Below are positions 47,794 to 57,341 of a stretch of DNA of 64,000 nt, piece by piece. The notes beneath the pieces are model-generated. The model saw only the letters and a program-made list of their open reading frames with translations. It was not told the DNA's origin and did not search any database. Source of the DNA: Sphaerotilus hippei (GTDB taxonomy: Bacteria; Pseudomonadota; Gammaproteobacteria; Burkholderiales; Burkholderiaceae_C); assembly GCF_003201595.1 (NCBI RefSeq), contig NZ_QJJS01000016.1:39224-103223 (forward strand). Direction: 5' to 3'. Both the position numbers and the translations under genes were made by a program. Every line of letters starts with the position of its first letter. The stretch's first letter is position 1.

Positions 47794-49383
47794 ATGATCC
47801 ACACCCTCGGCGCCCTGGGCGGCATGATGGTCGCCCCCCACCACCTGGCCGCACAAGCGGGCCGGGACGTGCTGCGCGACGGCGGCAATGCGGTCGAGGC
47901 CATGGTGGCCGCCGCTGCGGCCATCGCGGTCGTCTACCCGCACATGAACGCGCTGGGCGGGGACGGTTTCTGGCTCATCCACGAGCCCTCGCAGGCGCCG
48001 GTGGCCATCGATGCCTGCGGGCCGGCGGTCGCGCGGGCCGACCGGGCGTTCTACGCCGGCCACGACCACATCCCCAGCCGGGGCCCGCTGGCCGCGCTGA
48101 CGGTCGCCGGCACGATCGGCGGCTGGGCCCGGGCGCTGGAGGTGGCGCGTGGCTGGAGTCCGCGGGCGCTGCCGCTGTCACGCCTGCTGGCCGATGCCCG
48201 GCGCCACGCCCGCGACGGCGTGGCGGTGACGACCAGCCAGTCGGCCCTGACCCGGCAGAAGCTCGAGGGCCTGCGCTCGGCGCCGGGTTTTGCCGAGGCT
48301 TTCCTGGTCGATGGGGTGCCGCCCGAGCCGGGGGACCTGCTGCGCCAGCCCGCGCTGGCGCGCACGCTGGAGATCCTGGCCGAGCGTGGCCTGGACGAGT
48401 TCTACCGCGGCGACCTGGCGCGCGAGATGGCCGCCGAGCTGGAGGCGATGGGCAGCCCCGTGCGCGCCAGCGACCTGGCCGCCTACCACGCCCGCCTGGT
48501 CGAGCCGCTGGCCGTGCGCCTGGGCGACTGCAGCGTCTACAACCTGCCGCCGCCCACCCAGGGCCTGGCCGCGCTGATGATCCTGGGGCTGTTCGAGCGC
48601 CTGGGCGTGCAGCAAGGGGAGGGTCACGCCCATGTGCATGGCCTGGTCGAAGCCACCAAGCAGGCCTTCCGGGTGCGCGACCGCATCGTCACCGATCCGG
48701 GCCGCCTGCCGCAGGACCCGCGCCACTTCCTGCAGCCGGCCACGCTCGACGAGCTGGCCGCCCGGATCGACCCGGCCCGCGCGCTGCCCTGGCCCGAGCC
48801 GGCCGCCCCGGGCGACACCATCTGGATGGGCGCGATCGACCGCGACGGCCGGGCGGTCAGCTTCATCCAGAGCGTCTACTGGGAGTTCGGCTCGGGCGTG
48901 GTGCTGCGGGGCAGCGGCGTGACCTGGCAGAACCGCGGCATCAGCTTCTCGCTCGATCCGGCCGCGCTCAATGCGCTGGAGCCCGGCCGCCACCCCTTCC
49001 ACACGCTCAACCCGTCGCTGGCCCTGTTCGACGACGGCCGTGTCATGCCCTACGGCACGATGGGTGGCGAAGGCCAGCCGCAGACCCAGGCTGCCGTGTT
49101 CACCCGCTACGCCCGCTTCGGCCAGTCGCTGCAGCAGGCCGTCAGCGCGCCGCGCTGGCTGCTGGGCCGCACCTGGGGAGACGTCAGCACCAGCCTGAAG
49201 CTGGAGAACCGCTTCGACCCGGCGCTGGTGCAGTCGCTGCGTGATGCCGGCCATGTCGTCGAGCTGCTCGACGAGGCCTGGAGCGACACGATGGGCCATG
49301 CCGGCGCGCTGGTGCGCCACCCGAACGGGCTGATCCAGGGGGCGGCGGATCCACGCAGCGACGGCGCGGTCGCCGCCGTCTGA
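47794..49383 (+). CDS. Gamma-glutamyltransferase family protein
   Basis: A 529-residue Ntn-hydrolase of the GGT family. The N-terminal part shows MVAPHHLAAQAGRDVLRDGG and GGNAVEAMVAAAAA; the C-terminal part shows GRHPFHTLNPSLALFDDG and YGTMGGEGQPQTQA. The expected autoprocessing/catalytic Thr is in PGDTIWMGAIDRDG. Most GGTs have DTTH here; the second Thr and the His are replaced by Ile and Trp, as in divergent YwrD-type members. No signal peptide is visible, unlike periplasmic Ggt, so it is probably cytosolic. Its substrate may not be glutathione. Confidence 0.85.
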   Translation: MIHTLGALGGMMVAPHHLAAQAGRDVLRDGGNAVEAMVAAAAAIAVVYPHMNALGGDGFWLIHEPSQAPVAIDACGPAVARADRAFYAGHDHIPSRGPLAALTVAGTIGGWARALEVARGWSPRALPLSRLLADARRHARDGVAVTTSQSALTRQKLEGLRSAPGFAEAFLVDGVPPEPGDLLRQPALARTLEILAERGLDEFYRGDLAREMAAELEAMGSPVRASDLAAYHARLVEPLAVRLGDCSVYNLPPPTQGLAALMILGLFERLGVQQGEGHAHVHGLVEATKQAFRVRDRIVTDPGRLPQDPRHFLQPATLDELAARIDPARALPWPEPAAPGDTIWMGAIDRDGRAVSFIQSVYWEFGSGVVLRGSGVTWQNRGISFSLDPAALNALEPGRHPFHTLNPSLALFDDGRVMPYGTMGGEGQPQTQAAVFTRYARFGQSLQQAVSAPRWLLGRTWGDVSTSLKLENRFDPALVQSLRDAGHVVELLDEAWSDTMGHAGALVRHPNGLIQGAADPRSDGAVAAV

Positions 49384-49405
49384 CGAACGGGGGCCGCGGT
49401 GGAGC

Positions 49406-51217
49406 TCAGATCGCCGCGCCCGGATCGTCCTCGCGGCATTCCTGGAACACGCGCACCTCGCAGCGCGCGCAGCGGCCGCGGTCCAGCCGGCGGTGGATGG
49501 ACCGCAGCGCGATGCGCTTGTCGGGGAAGACGTGGTCCGGGCCCAGGCGGGCGAGAAAGCCGCTGCGCTCCCAGAGCGCCAGCACCTGCGGCCGCGGGCG
49601 GTGGAAGTACAGGTCGCCGCCCCGCGCACGGCGCTCGCGCAGTTCGGACTCCCAGACCTCGGCCCCGGCCAGGTCGAGGAAGTTCATGCTCTTGGCCATG
49701 ACCAGCAGGTGGTGCGAGTCCGGGTGGGTCTCGCGCAGCCAGTGCAGCTGCTCGCGCACATGGGCGGCCGCGCCGAAGTAGATCGAGCCCTCCATGCGCA
49801 GCAGCACCAGCTGCGGGCACTCCGGCAGGGCCGCCGCGGTGTCCGCGCGCACGACGAAGCGCCGGTCGGGGTCGTGGCGGTCGAAGCCCATCACGCGCAT
49901 CGCCGGGCGCGACGTGCGGTAGAGGTAGGCCACCAGCGACAGCCCGGTGCCCAGCAGGATGGCACTCTCCAGGCGCAGCAGCAGGGTGGCGGCCAGCGTG
50001 GTCAGTGCGATGAGGAAATCGGTGCGGTCCAGCCGGGCGAGCTGCACCCAGCGGGCCCGGTCGATCAGGCCCCAGGCCACCAGCACCAGCAGGCCGGCGA
50101 TCGCCGCATGCGGGATGCGCGCGAGCAGCGGCGCTGACACCGCCACCAGCACCGGCAGCCACAGGGCCGCGGCCACGGCGGCCAGCGGCGTGCGGGCCCC
50201 GGCCTCCAGATTGGGCAGCGAGCGGTTCAGCGAGCCGCAGCTGAGGTAGCACGAGCTGAAGCCGCCGGCGATGTTCGACAGGCCCTGGCCCAGGAACTCG
50301 CGGTTGGTGTCCACCCGCTGGCCCGAGCGCTCGGCCATCGCCTTGGCGATCGACACCGACTGGCCCAGCGCGACGATGGACAGCGCGAGCGCCTTGTCGA
50401 ACAGGCCGGTGACGCTGGCCCAGTCCGCCTGCGGCAGGTGCGGCACCGGCCAGGGCGAGGGCAGGGCGCCGAGGGTGTGCAGCGTCCAGCCCGGCGGCAG
50501 CACCACGCCCGCGACCGAGGCGGCCAGCAGGCCCAGCAGCATGAACGGACTGGCCGGCCAGAAGCGGCGCAGCACGACCGCGCCCCCAAGGGCCAGCAGG
50601 CCGGCCAGCAGCGCCGCCGGGTTGATGCGGTCGAGGTGGGTGGCGGTGTGGTGCAGGATGCCGCCCGGCCCGAGCCCCGCGGGCTGGCCGGCATCGAGCA
50701 GTTCACGCAGCGCGTGCAGCGCGATCAGGCAGGCCGCGCCGCTGGTGAACCCCAGCAGCGCGGCCGGGGAGATGAAGTTCGCCAGCTGCCCGAGGCGCAG
50801 CACGCCGACCCCGGCCTGGATCAGGCCGACCATCACCGTGATGGTGAAGGCCAGCTCGATGTAGTGCGGGCTGCCCGTGGCCGCCAGCGGCGCGAGCATC
50901 GCCGCCAGCGCGAGCGAGTTGGCGTTGGTCGGGCCGGACACCACATGCCAGCTCGAGCCGGCCAGCGCGGCCACCAGGGTCGGCACGATCGCGCTGTAGA
51001 GCCCGTACTGCGGCGGCAGCCCGGCCAGCGACGCGAAGGCGATGCCCTGCGGCAGCACCAGCAGCGCACCGAGCAGGCCGGCCTGCACGTCGGCCCTCAG
51101 CGTGGCCGGGCGCACCGAGCGCACCCACGGGCCGAACAGCCGCGACAGCAGGTCCAGGGCCGTGGAACGGGGCGCGGCAGGCGGTGCAGGCAGCATCGAG
51201 GGCTCGGTCGGCGACAA
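49406..51217 (-). CDS. SulP family anion transporter with STAS domain
   Basis: A 603-residue inner-membrane transporter: about 12 hydrophobic segments to residue 430, then a cytoplasmic STAS domain (about 450-560). Family marks are LPQGIAFASLAGLPPQYGLYSAIVP and SGPTNANSLA. The TTG at 51217 has AGGA 8 bases upstream; the ATG at 51196 is an alternative without one. A short C-terminal extension carries three cysteines (RCARCEVRVFQEC), which could bind metal or respond to redox. It lies 48 bases downstream of pobA on the same strand; substrates of the family include sulfate, bicarbonate and dicarboxylates, so a role in organic-anion uptake is possible but unproven. Confidence 0.92.
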   Translation of the reverse strand: MSPTEPSMLPAPPAAPRSTALDLLSRLFGPWVRSVRPATLRADVQAGLLGALLVLPQGIAFASLAGLPPQYGLYSAIVPTLVAALAGSSWHVVSGPTNANSLALAAMLAPLAATGSPHYIELAFTITVMVGLIQAGVGVLRLGQLANFISPAALLGFTSGAACLIALHALRELLDAGQPAGLGPGGILHHTATHLDRINPAALLAGLLALGGAVVLRRFWPASPFMLLGLLAASVAGVVLPPGWTLHTLGALPSPWPVPHLPQADWASVTGLFDKALALSIVALGQSVSIAKAMAERSGQRVDTNREFLGQGLSNIAGGFSSCYLSCGSLNRSLPNLEAGARTPLAAVAAALWLPVLVAVSAPLLARIPHAAIAGLLVLVAWGLIDRARWVQLARLDRTDFLIALTTLAATLLLRLESAILLGTGLSLVAYLYRTSRPAMRVMGFDRHDPDRRFVVRADTAAALPECPQLVLLRMEGSIYFGAAAHVREQLHWLRETHPDSHHLLVMAKSMNFLDLAGAEVWESELRERRARGGDLYFHRPRPQVLALWERSGFLARLGPDHVFPDKRIALRSIHRRLDRGRCARCEVRVFQECREDDPGAAI

Positions 51218-51265
51218 GCCGTCGATCCTGCCACAAGGTGGCGGACCCGCCGCCCGCGGCCGGGC

Positions 51266-52501
<1,236 letters not shown>

Positions 52502-53317
52502 CTAGAACAGCGGCTTGAGTTCTTCCTGCGCCTGCAGCAGCACGGGCAGGCAGCGGTCGAGCAGTTCGTCGATGGGCACGCGTGCGGCATGCACGCTGAC
52601 GTTCATCGCGCATTCGATGTCGCCCAGCCGGTTGCGCAGCGGCACGGCCACGGTGCGCAGGCCCGGCTCGTATTCCTGGTCGACCAGCGCATAACCCTGG
52701 GCACGCACCCGGGCCAGCTCGTCGCGCAGGCTGGCGGCGTCGGTCAGCGTGCGCGGGGTCAGCGCGCGCAGGTCCTGGCGGGCCAGCCAGGCGTCCCGTT
52801 CGGGCGCCGGCAGCCAGGCCACCAGCACCCGGCCGTTGGCCGTGCAGTAGGCCGGCACCCGCGTGCCGGGCTGCAGCGTCGAGGAGACCACCCGGCCGGC
52901 GGTGGCGGCCGCCACGCTGATGACGTCGTCGCCGTCGAGCACGCCGGCCGAGCTGGCCTCCTGCATGGCCATCGCGATCTTCTGCAGCTGCGGCTGCAGC
53001 GCCCGGGGCAGCCGGGCGGAGTACAGATAGGACTGGCCCAGCCGCATCACCTTGGGCGTCAGCAGGAAATGGCGCTCGTCCTGGCGGGCGTATCCGAGGT
53101 GCATCAGCGTGAGCAGGCAGCGGCGGGCGGCCGCACGGCTCAGGCCGGTGCGGCGGGCCACCTCGCTGATGGTCAGACGGGGGCGCTCGACGCCAAAACA
53201 CTCGATCACCGCCAGCCCCTTCTCGAGACCGCCCATGACGTCGCGGTCGAGCACGGCGGGTCGGCCGGGCCGGGTGGGGCCGCGGGCAGCGGCAGGAGAC
53301 AAGGGGGTGTCGGACAT
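52502..53317 (-). CDS. IclR-family regulator of aromatic catabolism (PobR/PcaR-like)
   Basis: A 271-residue regulator starting at the ATG at 53317 (MSDTPLSPAAARG); the frame is open further upstream, but those codons lie in a stretch with palindromes and no ribosome binding site. An N-terminal winged helix-turn-helix (about 30-90, LTISEVARRTGLSRAAARRC) is followed by the IclR effector domain (about 105-268). Members of the PcaR/PcaU/PobR branch sense 4-hydroxybenzoate, protocatechuate or adipate-type ligands. Being next to pobA suggests that 4-hydroxybenzoate is the effector. A GTGCG-N5-CGCAC dyad lies about 80 bases upstream. Confidence 0.9.
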   Translation of the reverse strand: MSDTPLSPAAARGPTRPGRPAVLDRDVMGGLEKGLAVIECFGVERPRLTISEVARRTGLSRAAARRCLLTLMHLGYARQDERHFLLTPKVMRLGQSYLYSARLPRALQPQLQKIAMAMQEASSAGVLDGDDVISVAAATAGRVVSSTLQPGTRVPAYCTANGRVLVAWLPAPERDAWLARQDLRALTPRTLTDAASLRDELARVRAQGYALVDQEYEPGLRTVAVPLRNRLGDIECAMNVSVHAARVPIDELLDRCLPVLLQAQEELKPLF

Positions 53318-53376
53318 GATGATCTGGATCAAGCTTAGGAAGATCCGGCGCCGGTTGGCGCCGATAGGGCGACATG

Positions 53377-53414
53377 CGCACATCAAGCACTCATTCGTGC
53401 GGCATTCGCACATC
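53377..53414. promoter_or_regulatory. Candidate IclR operator: dyad plus direct repeats
   Basis: GTGCG (53397-53401), five bases, then CGCAC (53407-53411) form a perfect inverted repeat. CGCACATC also occurs as a direct repeat at 53377-53384 and 53407-53414, 30 bases or about three helical turns apart. IclR-type regulators of aromatic pathways often bind several repeats on one face of the DNA. The site lies between the divergent iclR-type and tetR-type genes, so it could control either. Confidence 0.45.
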
Positions 53415-53484
53415 TTGCGCGCGTGACACCGGGTTGTCATCGGGATGGCGGCTTGACGGGCAAGTCGTTATGCTCACGTCCGCC

Positions 53485-54195
53485 ATGAACGAACCAGTGC
53501 GTCACACGACCCGAAGCCGCTCCGTGCCCGCCGCGCGGCCGACTCCTGCCGCTTCCGCGACACGGGTCGCCGAGTCTGGCCGCACCAACGATCCGGCCGC
53601 CACGATGGCCGACATCCTGGAGGTCGCCACGGCCGAGTTCGCGGACAAGGGGCTGGCCGGCGCCCGCATCGACGAGATCGCCTCGCTCACGCGCACCAGC
53701 AAGCGCATGATCTATTACTACTTCGGCAGCAAGGAAGGTCTCTACATCGCGGTGCTGGAGGACGCCTACCGGCGCATGCGCCAGATCGAGGCCCAGCTGC
53801 ACCTGGAGGACCTGGCGCCCGAGGCGGCTCTGCGCACCCTCGTGGGCTTCACCTACGACTACCAGACAGGCAACCCGACCTTCATCCGCCTGGTGATGAA
53901 CGAGAACATGCACCGTGGCGAGTTCATCGCCCAGTCGGCCACCATCCAGCAGCTCAACGTGCCGGTCATCACGGCCGTGCGCCAGGTCTACGAGCGGGGC
54001 GTCAAGGACGGGGTTTTCCGCGATGACGTCGATCCGATCGACCTGCACCGTTCGATCTCGGCGCTGTGCTTCTTCAGCGTGTCCAACCGGCACACCTTCT
54101 CGCAGATCTTCCGGCTGGACCTCGAGACCCCGGAGGCCATCGCCGCCCGGCGCCTGTCCATCATCGAGATGATCGTTCGTTTCGTCCGGCGCTGA
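53485..54195 (+). CDS. TetR-family transcriptional regulator
   Basis: A 236-residue repressor. The ATG at 53485 (MNEPVRHTTR) is chosen; in-frame ATGs at 53470 and 53374 are possible but would run through the intergenic palindromes. After a 35-residue flexible N-terminus, the TetR_N domain (about 40-88) shows ILEVATAEFADKGLAGARID and a recognition helix ending MIYYYFGSKEGLY. The ligand domain follows, with a TetR_C-like pattern (FIRLVMNENMHRGEFI). It lies just upstream of the TRAP transporter genes. A near-identical 14-base palindrome lies over its own start and before the transporter, so it likely represses both. Confidence 0.92.
   Translation: MNEPVRHTTRSRSVPAARPTPAASATRVAESGRTNDPAATMADILEVATAEFADKGLAGARIDEIASLTRTSKRMIYYYFGSKEGLYIAVLEDAYRRMRQIEAQLHLEDLAPEAALRTLVGFTYDYQTGNPTFIRLVMNENMHRGEFIAQSATIQQLNVPVITAVRQVYERGVKDGVFRDDVDPIDLHRSISALCFFSVSNRHTFSQIFRLDLETPEAIAARRLSIIEMIVRFVRR
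53489..53502. promoter_or_regulatory. Candidate TetR operator overlapping the tetR-type gene's first codons
   Basis: ACGAACCAGTGCGT matches 13 of 14 bases of the perfect palindrome ACGAACCAGTTCGT found upstream of the TRAP operon. It covers codons 2-6 of the regulator, a position that would allow autorepression. Confidence 0.5.
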
Positions 54196-54240
54196 GCCGC
54201 ACCTTTCTCGAGATTCCCGGGGTTTTCCCCGAGAAGAAAA

Positions 54241-54254
54241 ACGAACCAGTTCGT
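54241..54254. promoter_or_regulatory. Candidate TetR operator in front of the TRAP operon
   Basis: A perfect palindrome, ACGAAC-CA-GTTCGT, lies 53 bases before the ATG of the small permease gene and overlaps a TACATT/CATTAT -10-like sequence (54254-54261). The size and position fit a TetR dimer that blocks RNA polymerase. The partner site is at 53489-53502. Confidence 0.55.
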
Positions 54255-54307
54255 ACATTATTCCGACCCTGTGCCCGGTGTCGATGGCACATCCACCTGG
54301 AGCCCCC

Positions 54308-54874
54308 ATGTTCGATCTGAGTGACCGACTCCTCAAGCACTACTGCCGTGCACTGGAAGTCCTGATCGCCGCCTGCCTGGCCGTCATGGTCGTGCTGGTG
54401 TTCGGCAACGTCGTGTTGCGCTATGCCTTCAATTCGGGCATCACCGTGTCCGAAGAGGTCGCCCGCTGGCTCTTCGTCTGGCTGACCTTCCTCGGCGCCA
54501 TCGTCGCGCTGCGCGAGCGCGGCCACCTCGGCACCGACATGCTGGTCGGCCGGCTCGGCCCGCTGGGCAAGAAGGTCTGCCTGGTCATCGGCCAGGTGCT
54601 GATGCTGTACGTCACGTGGCTGATGGCCACGGGCAGCTGGGCGCAGGCCGTCATCAACTGGGACGTGCAGGCACCGGTCACCGGAGCCTCGGTGGCCGTG
54701 TTCTACGCGGCTGGCGTGGTGTTCGCCGGCTCCACCGGCCTGATCCTGCTGCTGGACCTGCTGCGCGTGCTGACGGGCCGCCTGTCCGATGACGATCTGG
54801 TCATGGTGCAGGAGTCCGAGGACCTGGCCCAGGTCGAATCGCACGCCCACGACCGCTCGACCCCCGCCCGCTGA
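54308..54874 (+). CDS. dctQ: TRAP transporter small permease (DctQ type)
   Basis: A 188-residue inner-membrane protein with four hydrophobic helices. It contains the DctQ-family segment GNVVLRYAFNSGITVSEEVARW and FLGAIVALRERGHLGTDM. The ATG at 54308 has GGAG 5 bases upstream; the GTG at 54278 is less likely. It is the first gene of a dctQ-dctM-dctP operon that imports a carboxylate using the sodium gradient. The genes that follow suggest quinate, shikimate or a related hydroaromatic acid. Confidence 0.93.
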   Translation: MFDLSDRLLKHYCRALEVLIAACLAVMVVLVFGNVVLRYAFNSGITVSEEVARWLFVWLTFLGAIVALRERGHLGTDMLVGRLGPLGKKVCLVIGQVLMLYVTWLMATGSWAQAVINWDVQAPVTGASVAVFYAAGVVFAGSTGLILLLDLLRVLTGRLSDDDLVMVQESEDLAQVESHAHDRSTPAR

Positions 54875-54898
54875 ACCTGGCCTGAAGAGAACCCGAAC

Positions 54899-56179
54899 AT
54901 GACCGTCTTCATCTTCCTCGGCTCCCTGCTGGCCGCCATGGCGCTGGGCATCCCCATCGCCTACTCGCTGCTGCTGTCGGGCATGGCCCTGATGTGGCAC
55001 CTCGACCTGTTCGACGCCCAGATTCTGGCGCAGAACGTCATCAACGGCGCCGACAGCTTCCCGCTGCTGGCCGTGCCTTTCTTCATGCTGGCCGGCGAGA
55101 TCATGAACGTCGGCGGCCTGAGCCGGCGCATCGTCAACCTGGCGCTGACGCTGGTGGGCCACAAGCGTGGTGGCCTGGGTTTCGTGGCCATCGTCGCGGC
55201 CTGCCTGCTGGCCGCGCTGTCGGGCTCGGCCGTGGCCGACACCGCCGCGCTGGCCTCGCTGCTGCTGCCGATGATGGTCGCCGCCGGTCACGACAAGGCG
55301 CGTGCCGGTGGCCTGATCGCCTCGGCCGGCATCATCGCGCCGATCATCCCGCCGTCGATCGGCTTCGTGGTCTTCGGCGTCGCGGCCAACGTCTCCATCT
55401 CCAAGCTCTTCCTCGCCGGCATCGTGCCCGGCCTGCTGATGGGCCTGAGCCTGGCGGTGACCTGGTACTTCGTGTCCCAGCGCGAGAACGTCAAGCCGCC
55501 GGCCAAGGCGACCAACGCCGAACGCATGAAGGCACTCAAGGAATCGACCTGGGCGCTGGTGCTGCCGGTGATCGTCATCGTCGGGCTGAAGATGGGCGTG
55601 TTCACGCCCACCGAAGCGGCCGTGGTCGCCGCGGTCTACGCGATGCTGGTGTCCACCGTGGTCTACCGTGAACTGACGCTGGCCCAGCTCTACCAAGTGT
55701 TCGTCAGCTCGGCCAAGACCACCGCGATCATCATGTTCCTGGTCGCCGCCGCGATGGTCTCGGCCTGGCTGATCACCGTGGCCGACATCCCGAGCAAGAT
55801 GATCACCCTGCTCGAGCCCTTCATGGGCAACCAGACCCTGCTGCTGATCGCCATCATGCTGCTGGTCATCGCCGTGGGCACGGCCATGGACATGACGCCC
55901 ACCATCCTGATCATGACCCCGGTGCTGATGCCCGTCATCAAGGCCGCCGGCATCGACCCGGTCTACTTCGGCGTGCTGTTCATCATGAACAACGCCATCG
56001 GCCTGATCACCCCGCCCGTGGGCACCGTGCTCAACGTCGTCGCCGGTGTCGGACGCATGAAGATGGACGAGGTCACGAAGGGGGTCATCCCCTTCATGAT
56101 GGCCCAGTTCGCCGTCATGTTCCTGCTGGTGCTGTTCCCGTCGATCGTGCTCGTGCCCCTGAAGTGGCTCAGCAACTGA
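54899..56179 (+). CDS. dctM: TRAP transporter large permease (DctM type)
   Basis: A 426-residue membrane protein of the DctM family with about 12 hydrophobic helices. Family segments include PFFMLAGEIMNVGGLSRRIV, LSGSAVADTAALASLLLPMM and IMNNAIGLITPPVGTVLNVV. It forms the translocation channel with the small permease and lies 24 bases downstream of it. Confidence 0.95.
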   Translation: MTVFIFLGSLLAAMALGIPIAYSLLLSGMALMWHLDLFDAQILAQNVINGADSFPLLAVPFFMLAGEIMNVGGLSRRIVNLALTLVGHKRGGLGFVAIVAACLLAALSGSAVADTAALASLLLPMMVAAGHDKARAGGLIASAGIIAPIIPPSIGFVVFGVAANVSISKLFLAGIVPGLLMGLSLAVTWYFVSQRENVKPPAKATNAERMKALKESTWALVLPVIVIVGLKMGVFTPTEAAVVAAVYAMLVSTVVYRELTLAQLYQVFVSSAKTTAIIMFLVAAAMVSAWLITVADIPSKMITLLEPFMGNQTLLLIAIMLLVIAVGTAMDMTPTILIMTPVLMPVIKAAGIDPVYFGVLFIMNNAIGLITPPVGTVLNVVAGVGRMKMDEVTKGVIPFMMAQFAVMFLLVLFPSIVLVPLKWLSN

Positions 56180-56204
56180 GCGGGCTTCCCGCCCATCCCT
56201 GTCA

Positions 56205-56223
56205 GGCGGCCTGCTGAGCCGCC
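56205..56223 (+). other. Hairpin between dctM and dctP
   Basis: GGCGGC (56205-56210) pairs with GCCGCC (56218-56223); a second small stem-loop (GCGGG-CTT-CCCGC, 56180-56192) comes just before. Neither has a T run. Such paired hairpins between transporter genes can stabilise upstream mRNA or set the ratio of binding protein to permease. Confidence 0.4.
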
Positions 56224-56251
56224 CCTGTCCACCCTGTCCCTGGAGACTTCC

Positions 56252-57259
56252 ATGAAGCTGATCACCCGTGCCCTGTGTGTCGGTCTTGCGACCCTGCTGC
56301 CCATCGCCGCTGCCGTCGCGCAGGACGTCAAGGAACGCACCGTCAAGTTCGCCTTCCAGAACCAGAAGGGCCACCCGCAGGAGATGGGTGCGGCCAAGTT
56401 CGCTGAACTGGTCGCCCAGAAGTCGGGCAACAAGATCACCGTCAAGCTGTTCCCGGGCGGCACGCTCGGCGGCGACCTGCAGACCGTGTCGGCCCTGCAG
56501 GGCGGCACCGTGGAGATGACGGTGCTCAACGCCGGCATCCTGAGCGCCCAGGTCAAGGAATTCGCGGCCTTCGACCTGCCCTTCCTGTTCGCCAACGCCC
56601 AGGAAGCCGACGCGGTGACCGACGGCAACTTCGGCAAGGGCCTGTTCACCAAGCTGGCCGACAAGAACCTGGTCGGCCTGGCCTACTGGGACCTGGGCTT
56701 CCGCAACCTGACCAACAGCAAGCGCCCGATCACCAAGGTCGAGGACATGGCCGGCCTGAAGGTGCGCGTGATCCAGTCGCCGATCTACATCGACATGTTC
56801 AACGCGCTGGGCGCCAACGCCACGCCGATGCCCTTCCCCGAGCTGTACCCGGCGCTGGAGCAGAAGGCGGTCGACGGCCAGGAGAACCCGTACACCGTGA
56901 TCCGCTCGGCCAAGCTCAACGAGGTGCAGAAGCACCTGGCCGTGACGCGCCACGTCTACAACCCGCAGGCGCTGCTGGTCAGCAAGAAGCTGTGGGACAC
57001 GCTGAGCGCCGACGAGAAGAAGATCTTCACCGACGCCGCCGCCGCCGCCACGACCTTCCAGCGTGGTGTCTCGCGGGTGCAGGCCGACGTGGCCCTGGCC
57101 GACCTGAAGAAGTCCGGCATGCAGGTCACCGAGTTCAGCCCGGCCGAGCAGGCCCGCCTGCGCGAGAAGGTCAAGCCGGTCATCGTCAAGTACAGCGCCA
57201 ACATCGGCGAGGACGCCGTCAAGCAGCTCTACGCCGAGATCGCCAAGGTCCGCAAGTAA
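56252..57259 (+). CDS. dctP: TRAP transporter substrate-binding protein (DctP type)
   Basis: A 335-residue periplasmic binding protein. Its signal peptide is MKLITRALCVGLATLLPIAA with cleavage likely after AVAQ near residue 24. The DctP fold follows, with the conserved arginine-bearing segment MAGLKVRVIQSPIYIDM (carboxylate-binding Arg) and the FPELYPALEQKAVDGQENPY signature. It binds an organic acid and delivers it to DctQM. It is last in the operon, whereas dctP often comes first. A strong stem-loop 24 bases after it may limit read-through into the dehydrogenase gene. Confidence 0.95.
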   Translation: MKLITRALCVGLATLLPIAAAVAQDVKERTVKFAFQNQKGHPQEMGAAKFAELVAQKSGNKITVKLFPGGTLGGDLQTVSALQGGTVEMTVLNAGILSAQVKEFAAFDLPFLFANAQEADAVTDGNFGKGLFTKLADKNLVGLAYWDLGFRNLTNSKRPITKVEDMAGLKVRVIQSPIYIDMFNALGANATPMPFPELYPALEQKAVDGQENPYTVIRSAKLNEVQKHLAVTRHVYNPQALLVSKKLWDTLSADEKKIFTDAAAAATTFQRGVSRVQADVALADLKKSGMQVTEFSPAEQARLREKVKPVIVKYSANIGEDAVKQLYAEIAKVRK

Positions 57260-57283
57260 GGACTCGCCCGCTTCCAGCCTGAC

Positions 57284-57314
57284 GGGATCACCCTCGAGCG
57301 GGTGATCCCTTCTT
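57284..57314 (+). terminator. Stem-loop between the TRAP and quinate-pathway genes
   Basis: GGGATCACCC (57284-57293) pairs perfectly with GGGTGATCCC (57300-57309) around a 6-base loop, followed by TTCTT. The stem is strong but the T tract is broken, so it may be a terminator or a partial attenuator that lowers expression of the downstream genes. Confidence 0.65.
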
Positions 57315-57341
57315 CCATTGTTGCCACCAGGTTCACCCCCC

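Noticed and set aside
53318..53440. Upstream extension of the first IclR regulator frame
   Set aside because: The extra 41 codons lie over the palindromes of the intergenic region, and there is no ribosome binding site at 53440. Family members begin near MSDTPLSP.
54202..54234. TTCTCG...CGAGAA / CGGGG-TTTT-CCCCG stem as a terminator for the tetR-type gene
   Set aside because: The inner stem is only 5 bases and is followed by an A run rather than a T run on the plus strand, so I do not call a terminator.
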